Assembly: GCF_000002075.1 (NCBI RefSeq)
Contig: NW_004797323.1
Location: 690,452-754,451 of the forward strand
Source: Aplysia californica
Lineage: Eukaryota > Mollusca > Gastropoda > Aplysiida > Aplysiidae
Direction: 5' to 3'
DNA length: 64,000 nucleotides
Shown here: piece after piece, positions 50,101 to 62,100 of the stretch
Layout of the letters: every line of letters starts with the position of its first letter
Numbering within the stretch: position 1 is the stretch's first letter
The notes under the pieces: generated by a model
Databases searched by the model: none
Seen by the model: only the letters and a program-made list of their open reading frames with translations
What the model was told of the DNA's origin: nothing
Program-made: the position numbers and the translations under genes

Positions 50101-53100
50101 TTTATGTTTGTTACTCTCTTGTAACACCTCTAATCTTCTGGCACTCATATGACCTTATGCAGTTGCGAGTGCTGTAAAACCTCTACTAAAACTAAAACCA
50201 TGTTTGATTGCAGGCTAATCTGGGCATGCCCGTGAAGAGCCCTCCAGTGGAGAGACGAGGAGTTCCTTTATTTGTGCTGGATGAAACCCGCGAGGAACCT
50301 GGTGAGACAAATGAGCATCTTCCTCTTCTACCGTATCTTATGTGGTGCTTTGTGATGACGCTTTTTTTTATTAGGTTCAGAAGGTTGGGGTGACACTACT
50401 GATAAGCCATATTTCTTTAATTTCTCTGTGTTGTTTTCCCCCCCCCCCCCCCCCCCACTCTCACAGACACACACTCTAAATTACCTTTATCGTGTTTATT
50501 TACTTCTCTTTACCCAAACAAATTTGTTTTCCCTACAGCTGCTCCAGCCCTCACACGTCAAGAGTCTCCTGTCAGTCCCCGCACTTCTCCGTCTTCTAAA
50601 GGTAGAGACCACCACGCCCAGGATGAGATATTGCCGTTAGATTTCCCAAAAGAGGCTGACACTTCCAAGAGTGTAGATAACTCCCCGGATTCATCAATCA
50701 GTTCTGAGGGTAAGTTGGTTTTTACTCTTGCAATGGCCTTTCGATCACTTTGAATTTTGTTTTGTAGTCCGTTTTCTCTCTGCTAACTGTGTGTCATTAT
50801 ACCAGCCTCTGTGACAAGCTCAAATGGACCAACTGCCAATGTATTGATTTTGCACAGTGCGACCTTCATTTTGTTCCAGCCTTCACTTAGTCAGCCCTTT
50901 ATTTTATTTTATATATAAGGTTTCATGAAAGTTGAACATTAGGTGGAATAAAGTCAGGAAGAGTGTGTAGGTAGTTGGCGGGTGCTCTGGTGTGGTTTTC
51001 CCCTTCTTTCCTATCAAACATCTATTGTCCTGGTCTCTCCTCCTTCTTTTTTGTGTTTGTTACTGTCTTGTAACACCTCTAATCTTCTGACGCTCATATG
51101 ACCGTATGCAGTTGCGAGCGCCGTAAAATGTCTACTAAAACTAAAACTCTCTTTCTCGTCTTCACAGAGATGACATTCAGCAGTGTACACAAGCAACTAG
51201 AGAACCCAGACTTTAGCCTGTCTGACCCAATACAGGTCATCACGTCTGTCTACAACAAGTGCTTCAATGAGAAGAAACTGAAGAAGAAAGCCAGCATGAA
51301 GAGCCGTGTTCCCTCACAGCCTGGTGAGCCGTCTCTGCCATCACAGCAGTCGCAGCCTCGCCACACGCCGGAACCCCCCAGTCTGCCATCCCAGTCAGCT
51401 CACCTCTCAGAGTCTGCTCACAAGATGCAGCCAGTTCAGCCTTTGCAACATACTCAGCTGTCACAGGCTGGTCACATGTCACAGGCCAGTCAGTTGTCAC
51501 AGGCTGGTCACATGTCACAGGCTGGTCACACGTCAGACGTCAGTCAGTTGTTACAAGCTCGTCATACATCAGAGACGAGTCAGTTGTTAAAGACCCGTAA
51601 TGCATCAGAGGCCAATCAGTTGTCACAGGCTGGTCATACATCAGAGGCTGATCAGTTCTCGCTGGCTGGTCACATGTCACAGGCCAATCATTTGTCACAA
51701 GCTCGTCACATGTTAGAGGCCAGTCAGTTGTCAAAGACCCGTAACACACCAGAGGCCGGTCAGTTGTCACAGGCAGGTCACATGTCAGAGCCCAGTCAGC
51801 AGCCACAGTCTGAAAAACCTCCAGCACTAGCAGCGTCTGACCAGGCAGATTTCAATCAGACTGGTTTGTCCTCGGTGCCTTACATGACCCTTGTGGAACA
51901 GTCCATCACCTCTGACCCTTTGACCATGTCCCTCCTGGCTCCAGGGTCAGCATTCGCCGCCAGGACCAAGTCGCAGCGTCCAGTGCCGGGCGAAATTCCC
52001 TATTCCGCCACAGGTCCACAGTTTTCTCACCCTGCCCTGAGAGATGCCTCTCTGGTAAGACAACATACATCCGGCATCCCCAACGCAGAGAAGTTTCTGG
52101 AAACATTTGAGGAGCACGTCACGTTGAACGCGGAAAGAGAAATTGGGATAGCAGATGATGCCAGCTGCACTCTCGAGTCAGTCACAATCCCAGCTCAGTC
52201 GGGGCACTCTCTCAGCGAGTCCCTCATGCCGCCGCCGAAGACTACGCAGGTGAAGAGGTCGCAGCAGCCGGCCTGGGCAGCCAACAACGACAAGGTCGGG
52301 GCGAACCACTCCACCATGGAAGTGTTGCACCAGCTGCAGAGTGTGTCGCTGGCGGACAGCTCTGCCTTCAAGGACGACAGCGTGTCTCCCGCGTTCTACT
52401 CACTGATGCCGGATCAGACGCAGTCGTTTCTCCAGCAGTCGCACGTCCGCGACGGGTTTGCGTCCAGCACGCCGCTCGTAGGCGGGCAGTTGGAGAACCG
52501 GCCAAAGTTCAACAACACACACATGTCGGAGAAAAGTGAGCAGGTTTTTTTGTGGGTTTTTTTTGGCTGTAAAAGTATTTGTAGTATAGTATAACTGCAC
52601 CGCCACAGCCACACGCGCGCACACATACACACACACACATGTCGGAGAAAAGTGAGGAGGTTTTTTAAAATTTGGTCTGTAAAAGTATAGATAGTATAGT
52701 ATAACCGCACCGCCACAGCCACACACGCACACACACACACTCGCGCACACACATGCACAAAAAGAAAAGTGCGTTGAAAAGGGTAAAGGATAGTCCCCGG
52801 AGGAAGTAAAGTTTTGTTGGTAAAAGTGAAGGTATTACAAATACACACACACACACACCCCCCATTTCGAACTTGAGGGGGGGGGGGGGGGGGGGGGCGG
52901 TCTCGCATTATTCAACTTATAGCTCTACTGTTTTTTGTTGGATACTCGTATTTTGACAGTTCGTTTGTGTTTTGTCAACACCACCACTCTTCTGCTTTGA
53001 GATTTATAAAATATAAGCCAGCTGGGTTTTGGGTTTTTTCTGTTTTGACTATATGCCTCTGTGCTGATAATTTTCTGTGAATTTCCGCTTTTTATTTGTT

Positions 53101-56100
53101 ATTATCGTAGTTAGTATCAGAGTTCTTTGTTGAAATTTCGGGATTGCAATGGGGTCGGAATATTTTCCTCTTTTTTTTATTTTTTCTCATTATCAGCACT
53201 GATACCTCTATGTTTTCTCACAGGCATTCTTCCACTCGTGACACCCAAACAGATGAGCAATCTCATCCAGCTGCCTCAGCATGTGAAAATCTCGGAAGTT
53301 TGCTGTGTGCCCCTGAGCCAGCACACCAAGTTTGTCATCACCAATCTGTTTGAAAGAGGCGTCAAGTGCACTTTGACCGTTCGGGAGGTCAGTGTCAGAG
53401 GTCAGCGAATCAACCTCAGCCATTGCCCCTTTGATGTGAGGAAGCAGGTCATTCTGGAGCCCAACTCCTCGGAGACGATTCAGGTGCTGATTTATACATT
53501 TTTTGTTCGGTGCTGATTTATACATTGTTTGTTCGGTACTGATTTATACAGTTAGTTCAGTACTGATTTATACACAGTTCAGTGCTGATTTATACACTGT
53601 TTGTACAATGCTGATTTATACACAGTTCAGTGCTGATTTATACACTGTGCAATGCTGATTTATACATTGTTTGTTCGGTGCTGATTTATACACTGTTCGT
53701 TCGAGGTGTTGGTTTCTCTGTTCCTGATGAAATTCTTTGATTTTTATTGTATTTTGACAGAAGACTGTTTTATTTTGTTAGAAAATTTTTAGGTCTGTTA
53801 TTAACTTTTAGTGTTACACACTGTCTCTATTTATGATGTAATGTATAATAGACCTCTTCTTATTTTCTCTAATAATTCTCTGATTTTTTTCTTTGACAGG
53901 TGCTTTTCCGACCCAAGGACCATGGAGAGTTTGTGGCCAGCGTGGAGGTTTTGGCTCAGAGCATGACCAGTGCGGTTGCCAGAACGTATATGTTCTTCCT
54001 TTCTGGGGAAGCAGAATTCCCCTGCCTTAAGGTACATTTTTCTCAATAAAAGTAAGATAAGATAAGATAGTACTTTATTATCCCTACTTTATTATCCCAG
54101 AGGGAAATTTTCCTTGACTGTACAGGACCGTAAAAACACATGCAGGTATACATAAAAAATTTAAATACTCTCATTAAAATTCAATATGAAAGGAGAAGTA
54201 AAGCTGACAAAATGTACATTTACATCAAATGCATCATTCAACTACATGCAGGAATTTAAATACTAGACCTTTGGAGTTATATACAGCTACATACTCTTAA
54301 GAGCAACACACATTTATGCTCATTCTGACAAAAGCCTTATGCTAGATGGTAAAAAACTTATTTTATATCTTTCTTTCTTTGTTTTTGGAGGTACATATCT
54401 GCCGCTGCGTGATCTGACAATTTGTGCATAAAAGTATATATCCACCACTTTGCTACCTCAGAATTACAAAGTTCTGTCTGACACTTTTTGCCGTTTTGAG
54501 TTACTGACCACGAGATAAAAAACCAAATGTTCTTTCTGCTCTATCAAAATAGCAAGATTATTTGGAGTCGCTATCAAGATATTTGAAGAATTGCATTTGA
54601 AAAGGCTTGAACATATTGGGAAATTAAAAATCTTTGAGGTCAAATTTCTGAAAACTAGGTACTGAGCAGAACGGTCGTGGTAATTCTGAGGTAGCAACTT
54701 GCCTAATGAAACACACAGAGAGAGAACCCCCCGGGGCAGTGCCACTGACTGTAGTGTCTTTAGGCCCTTCCCAAAGGGGGGACATTTCTCGTTCAAGCAT
54801 AGTAGAATTGTAAATGGGCTGCCTCATGTCACGCTCATAACTGTGCCTGATCTACAACAGGGAACTGCTGCTTTTTCTTTCCTGATCCTTACTATTGTCA
54901 TTTCCTCTACTTCTTTTGTATGTTTGTCCCTCTCTTGTGACCTGCTATTTTGGGGTGCTTTGATAGTCGAAGTAGGCCTTGTGCTGTTGAAGCTAGAGGC
55001 GTGAGCAGTCTAAGTCTGATTCCCTGTAAAGACTTCTCTGTTGACACCCACCCCTTGGCGCTCATATGACCTTGTTATGCAGTTGCGAGCGCCGTTAAAC
55101 CCTCTACTATGAAAAAAATATATAAAGAGAGAGAGAGAGAGAGGGTTGTTCCAGCATGTGAGACATGTATATTTTACTAATATCCTGTCTTGTTGTCCGT
55201 ATGTGTGAGTGCACCTAACCTTTATAAGGTCTACTGCCATTGTTAACGACCAAGACAAATTTCTCCCTGCGAGATGAATAAAGAATAATAAAGATTGTCA
55301 TAGTGAATCAATGCTGTCACAGCCTGCCGATTCCTTTTCCAGTAAGTAATAGCAGCGGCCCTTGATCTGTGCACTAGCTCAATCAAGCACATTCAATATG
55401 GAGAGTGGCGCCAACTTTGCTTTTACCCATTTATCTTGGCTCTGATTGTGGACTTGCCTGTGAAATAGAGTCACAAGTTTTCACATGAAAGAGGAATTTA
55501 TTTATATATGACTTCATATGCAATCATTTACACAGTATAGTATATGCATGACTCGTTGCAACATTCTTCTTTTGAGGTCGATTTCATTGACTTTAAATTG
55601 TATCTTAGTTAATGAACCCCCAGTACCCAGTACAGAGCATTACAAGTGTTCTCAGGAAAGATATCAGAACTCAGTCTTGTTGCAAAGTCAAAGTGACAGA
55701 CTCTAGCAAGCTCTTAGGTGGACCAGGTTTTATGGGTAGCATGTTTTAAGGCGTAGACACTTTCTGCTTCATTGTACATATTTGAGCTTAACCAGTTTAT
55801 TTTTCTTGTGCTTGTCTATTTTTGCAAAGTAGTAAAATCCCACACTCATGTTTGTGGGTGGTTGGCGGGTGCTCTGGTGTGGTTTGCTCCTTGTTTCCTA
55901 TCAAACATCTATCGTCCTTATATCCGCTTCGTTTTTATGTTTGTTACTCTCTTGTAACACTTCTAATCTTCTGGCGCTCATATGACCTTATGCAGTTGCC
56001 CGGGCCGTAAAACCTCTACTAAAACTAAACACTCATGGGTTTTTTTTTACCACCAGATTTCCCCGAAAAATGAGGAGCTGGACTTTGGTTGTCTGTTGTG

Positions 56101-59100
56101 GGGTAGTTCTGAATGTCGCTCTCTGAGGATCCAGAATGTTGGGAGAGCCACAGTTCCTCTGCGCTGCTCCATCTTTCGAGTGAGTGTTAGAAGATACCAA
56201 GATGTGGAATGCTTTATCAAGTACTTTAAGAGAGATCAAATCTTTTGATTCATTAGAATGTCAGCTGAAGCCGTTTCTGTTTTTAAATTAATAAGATGAA
56301 TATTTGGAATAATTTTCTATTAGGACGCAACGTTTTATGTTCCTGTTGTACGATGAACTGTATTGTAAAGTGCTCAGAGCCTGTGTACTTTAATCGTGGT
56401 TGACCGCTGTATGTCATTTATTATTATTATTAGAAAGCTTAGAACTTTTTAGTTGACTTTGTTAGGAAAGAATAGCAACGCCCGATAGAAAATTCCATGT
56501 TTTCCTTTTTAACCATGTGCATTTATTGAGTTATATAAATGTTCACTGTTTTTACTCAATTTTCTGAGAATTCACTTTGTAAAATATCACTCAGTACATT
56601 GTATACAGATAAGAAAAATCTTTCAGTTTTTCCAGATTTGTATCATCAGAAGAAATTCTGTATGTGATGGCCGTTCTGTTTTATTTATTTCTTGTCTTTC
56701 TTTTCTAGACGGAGTCCTCTCTTTGCAACTTTTCGTTCACCGCGGAACATCCGTCTGACGTGTCCAGCATATCTCTGACCACGCGGCCGCCCTCTGCCGG
56801 GGGTCCGTACTCCATGTCTTTGCCTGGCCGGCAGGAGGGGGAAGAAGTGACCACTGTCTCAGTGGACGTCTGCTGTCGTGTCGCCGACGTTCAGAATGTC
56901 AACCACAGTAAGTGATGATTTTTTATGTAGTTTAGCTTACTGTTTGTCATCTTTGCAGCACTTTGGGCAGACTCTTTCTGCATCCTTTCTACTGCAACTC
57001 CTTAGCTCGTTCTTACTGCTGTCTTTCAGCCGCACCCCTGATCTTCTTTCCTATCAAACGTCTATCGCCTTTATCTCTCCTCTTTCTTTTTTGTGTTTGT
57101 TACTCTCTTGTGACAACTCTAATCTTCAGCACTTATATTACCTTATTGTGCTGCGAGTGCCGTAAAATTCTTACAAAAACTAAATTCCTGAGGACAGTGC
57201 CTCTGATAGGTAACTTAACACTACCTCTTTTGTTTCTGTTTATTTTCCTTTCCTTTTCCAGGCACTAAATGGGCGTTTGTTTGTGTCAATGTGCTTCTCT
57301 TCACTCAAAACACTGTCTTTGCACAGGGTACCTTGAAGTAGCGGAGAAGTTTCAAGCAGTGCTGTCCTTGGGTGTGGACATGCCCATCGAGGAGATCTCG
57401 CCGCTGTCCAACGTGAAGCTGAGGGTGACTGTTGGCATGTACAAGCTGCACGTGAACAAAGACGTAAGATGTTCACTCTGTGGTCTATACCAGTGAACTG
57501 AAACAAATCATGTTTTCATTCATAAATGACATACATCGTTTTTTCTTATCAATGCACTTTCTTTGTCGTTGTTCTAATTTGTAATGTAGTTGTCTGGTCG
57601 GTATGATGAGTTTATATTCATAAGATAAGATAAGATAAGATAATACTTTATTATCCCAGATGGAAATTTTTCTTGGCTGTACAGGACCGTAAAAACACAT
57701 GCAGGTATACATAAAAAATCTAAATTATATATTACTCTCATTAAAATTCAACATGAAAAGAGAAGTAAAGCAGACAAAATGTACATATTACATCAGAGGC
57801 AGCATTCAATCACTTGAAAGATTTTGATTACAAGACCTGTGGAGTTATATAGTCGTAGATACATACTCATAATATGCCCGTGGAAAGCTAGGCGATCATT
57901 ATCCATAGATGAAAAATAATTTCAATTCCCAGCAGAGTAGGATGTTGTACCTATGGGGACAATACAGTCAAACCTGCTGTGACGGCCACCTCTATAAGAC
58001 GGCCACCTGTACAAACAGCCACTTTCCATTTCCCCCATTGTGTTTTTTCTATATAATTTAACTGTATAAAACGGGCATCTGTCCAACGCGGCCACGGCCA
58101 CCATATTTTAACACACAACCCCTATCACACTAAGCAATAACACCTGTCTTAGACGGCCACCTTAGTGACTCCATTACGTTTTGTCATAAATTGTGATTTG
58201 GCCCCTGGCGTTGTAGGCGAGCCGTCATAATTCAATCACCTGTCGTTTTTGTTAGGTAGTCCCTCCAACCGATCACAGTTGCGTAGGCCCCTCTCATTGT
58301 TGACCAATAGCTACCAATTTTCAGCTGCTGGTGAGGTAAGCGTGTGATCCCTCAAAACCCATAAACCCCACCCAGAACTCATACACAAATCGTAAGTGAG
58401 ATGAGTGGTCACTGTTTACCCAGTCTGTAACAAAGTAACAATAGGACGTCAACATGAACTTGTGACAGAAGCTTCGCTCGTTCTCCGAGTGGTGGCGACC
58501 CATGTGTTTGTTTTAACATTGCACTCGGTCTTCCTCGTCTGATACATTTCGTTTTATTGTCACCCTTGTGCAAATTCAGCAACAAAATAAAAATAACAAA
58601 CAAAATACAAACCACCACCACCAACAACAAAAACAGCAACAATGGGGCTACTTTCGATTGGGACCTCAATTGGGAGTGGGTCATTTTCTTCATCTTGATC
58701 AGTCCTGCCTAAGACGGCCACCTGTCTTATACGGACACTTTTCTCCTTGACAATGGGTGGCCGTCTTACACAGGTTTGACTGTACTTTTCCCTACCCTCA
58801 GTTCTCCCAGCTAAACTCAACGTATTTCATTTCTCTATGGAAAACAATTTTTTTAGCTTGCCTCTGTGTTTTAGATTCTAACATATTGCTGACACACAAA
58901 AAAAAGTGTGTTATTCTGTTATCTTACCTTTACTGAGTCAGTAATACAAAAATTGAAGCTTCCCATTAAAATCTTTTTTTTTCTCGACAGTGTGCTTCCT
59001 ATGAATCTCCCATTTGTTTTGTGCCAATATTTAAAATGGGCTCTGCTTTCTCCTTCTCTGTGGATGGTTGGCGGGTGCTCTAGTGTGGTTTGCTTCTTCT

Positions 59101-62100
59101 CTCCTATCAAGCGTCTATCGTCATTATCTCTCCTCCCTCTTTTTTGTGTTTGTTACTCCCTTGTAACACCTCTAATCTTCGTCACTTATGTGACCTTATT
59201 GTGTTGCAAGTGCCGTAAAACACTAAAACTAAAAACCTATCCTTCTCCACACCCCCCCTCCCCCAAACTGCCTAGTGTCTGTCCATTTCCTGCCCACCTG
59301 GCAAGTCTGGTCAGGGCTCGGTGGAGGTGATCAACTCTGGCAACATTCCGATGGCGGTGGAGGCCTTCCTGGAGCCGGCGCGGGAACACTTCCGCCTGAG
59401 TCAGCACCAACTGGAGGTTCCCCCTGGTCACTCGGTGCCGCTACGTGTCACCTTCACCCCTCAGCCCACACGCGAGGATATTAGTGATAACAGAGTGTAT
59501 GTCATTCGTGTTTTTTTTGTATTTGAAGACTACAGGGGGGAAAACGACAAAAGTCACAAACTGAAAATGGAGAGGGTACCAATTTTGAACGCTTGTTGAC
59601 TCATAACTGTATTTCTGATCAACTGTTGGTTGATTATTGTTGTTAGATTTCCCATTCAACAACACTTAACAATAAATCACCTGTCAAACAAACTTGAAGT
59701 TATGAGTCCATAAGCTTTTAAAATTGGCACCTTCACAATTTCCAGTTTGTGACTACAGTCGTTTTTTCCCCTGTGTTCTTCATTTGCTTTTCTTGTTTGA
59801 TTGTTCTCTCAAGATTTCAGTAGTGTACTTCAGTTGTTTAGGGGAGTTTTCAAGGCTCTCCACCCACTTGGCGCTGTTGTATAGGAGATATACACATGTT
59901 AAATTTGGAGATCTTACCTTTGCAAGAGGTGTTTAAAACATTCCAATTACAATAGTTGCTTTCTTCTCGGTTGGTAGTGTCTGAATATGTTTTGACACTG
60001 GACATTGGCACGTATGCAGTTTAATAAGACATGAGGTTAACGCAGTGTGAATAATAGGAATGGGGACATCTATGAATAAAAGATTTAAGACACCAATATT
60101 CAGTCTTTAATTTGTAAGCCTGTTGAAATGATGTAAATAAAATATATACTGCAGTAAAAATTTGAACCTGCTCTAACGGCCACCTGTCCCAGACCATCAC
60201 ATGCACAGACTACTTCCTACGTCCACCCTTGCATCTTTGGAGGGGGTAGTAATAAATTGTAATGCCCATAGAGCTTTCTTGTACATATGCCGTATGTGGG
60301 TGGCTGGCGGGTGCTCTGGTGTGGTTTGCTCCTTCTTTCCTATCAAACATCTATCGTCCTGATCTCTCCTTTTTTCTTAGTTACCCTCTTGTAACACCTC
60401 TAATCTTCGGCACTTCTGTGACCTTATTGTGTTGCAATTGCCGTAAAACTCTTACTAAAACTTTAAAACATATGCCATATAAATCTATTATTGGTATCGT
60501 TATTGATATTATTATTGAACAGTATTTCTCCCCATTTGTCTGTTCCAGTAACTTGGTCTTACGCAACCAACTGCGGGATCATTCGGTGTCTGTCACAGGC
60601 AAGGTCAAGATGACCCAGACCAAGATCAGCGGCTCATCTTGTGCTCTCCAGTTTGGTGGTGTGGAGCCAGGGCAGAGAAGGTGAGTGGGTGGTTGGCGGG
60701 TGCTGTGGTGTGGTTTGCTTCTTCTTTCCTATCAAACATCTATCGTCCTTATCTCCCCTTCTTCTTTTTTATGTTTGTTACTCTCTTGTAACACCTCTAA
60801 TCTTCTGGCGTTCATATGACCTTATTGTGTTGCAAGTGTCATAAACGCACTTACTATAACAAGAGAAGGTGAGCACATGATTATCATTGCGGGTGCTGTA
60901 AGCCCGTATCAACACGTTTAAGGTCATTTAGCAGGTAGACTGCTTGAACCGTGCCTTTCCCAGCAGACAGAAAGTGCCAAATCTGAAACGGACAGCAGCA
61001 TTCCTGGTTCTCCATTCATTTCTCCCCTCGGATACTCTAAAAAATCCTATGCTATCCACCCTGGTGTTTGCTCGTCACTCATCTGTTCAGGTTTTCCGTA
61101 TGAGTTTCTCTGGGTCTGCTCCTACCTCATGTGCCTTCTATTTTTCCAGTGAAAGCAAGATGTTCAAAGCCTTTACACTGCTTCTTTAAGTGCTCTTATT
61201 AGTGATTTTCTTTCTGTCCTTGAAATTCTCAAAAGTCTCTGAAGAAACCCCATTTCTGTTTCTATTTGATTTTCACTATCTTTGGTAATAGTCCCGCATC
61301 CTCAGCAAAATAGATGGGTTAACCACACTCACCCTATTAGAACCCTTATTTTAGTAGTCATTGAGATGTTTCTATTTTTCAAGATTGGACTCATTTTATG
61401 GAAGCTGTCTTAAGCTATTGCAATTTTTTTAATGTATTTCCATGGAAAAATTGGCATTGGATGTTGTGATATATCCGAGATATTTACAGTGTTGAACTTG
61501 TTTGATCTTTTCCCTTTTGCTTATGAGATTACAACTAGGGCTAACTGCATTTTGTTTTCTTCACTCTCAACAATAACCTTTTACTTTCACTTTTGTTTGT
61601 GTATGTGCAGCAGTAGTTGGTTGGAGGGATTTTTAGAAAGTTCTCCTATTTTTGGTCATCATGATGGTTGTCAAGTCTGTTTTTTGGCTGTGCTTCCTTT
61701 GATGATTCTACTTACTCATAAGACTTTTATAGGTGTGGCTGTAATCAAAGAACCTTGAGTGGGTGCTCTGGTGTGGTTTGCTTCTTCTTTCCTATCAAAC
61801 ATCTGTCATTTAATCTCCTCTCCTTCATTTTTGTGTTTGTTACTCTCTTGTAACACTTCTAATCTTCGGCACTTAAATGACCTTATTGTGTTGCAAGTGC
61901 CGTGAAACACTTACTAAAAAAAAATAACTTTGCAAAAGTGGGTTTGTTATATAAAGAGTTTTTTTCACCATTTTAAGAATAGACTGAATTTATACTTCAC
62001 AAGTTCTGTTTACTGTCATGGAAGCTTGTTTCCTGTTTGTTGAATAAATGTGAGTAAGGAAATGTTTTTCATCTTCCAGCAAACAAAAGTTCTCATTTTT

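Larger units (their letters stand above)
41672..50301 (+). other. CEP192 exons 8-15: acidic segment and conserved kinase-binding region
   Basis: Exon 8 encodes an acidic stretch (EDLEELEAFSDFEEDAMFDE, about residues 330-350) resembling the acidic N-terminal part of vertebrate CEP192 that binds PLK4. Exons 12-15 (about 499-644) contain EDEHQFRKE, then DETFMNMTISTYMAARSEE and VKSPPVERRGVPLF, which line up with human EFNKEHQFIQEE, ASYLRLSLGEFFAQRSEA and IRSPEKREPIAL. That human region includes the Aurora A-binding part (from memory of the literature). The functional transfer is inference; the alignment is what supports the gene name in this half. Confidence 0.7.

Noticed and set aside
51264-51827. 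Minus-strand open frames opposite exon 17
   Set aside because: Mirror frames of the 36-bp coding minisatellite.
52400-52908. Minus-strand frames rich in Cys and Val
   Set aside because: Translate CA/GT microsatellites and the end of exon 17.
60262-60684. 140-codon open frame as a separate gene
   Set aside because: It is SINE S19 read through into CEP192 exon 24.
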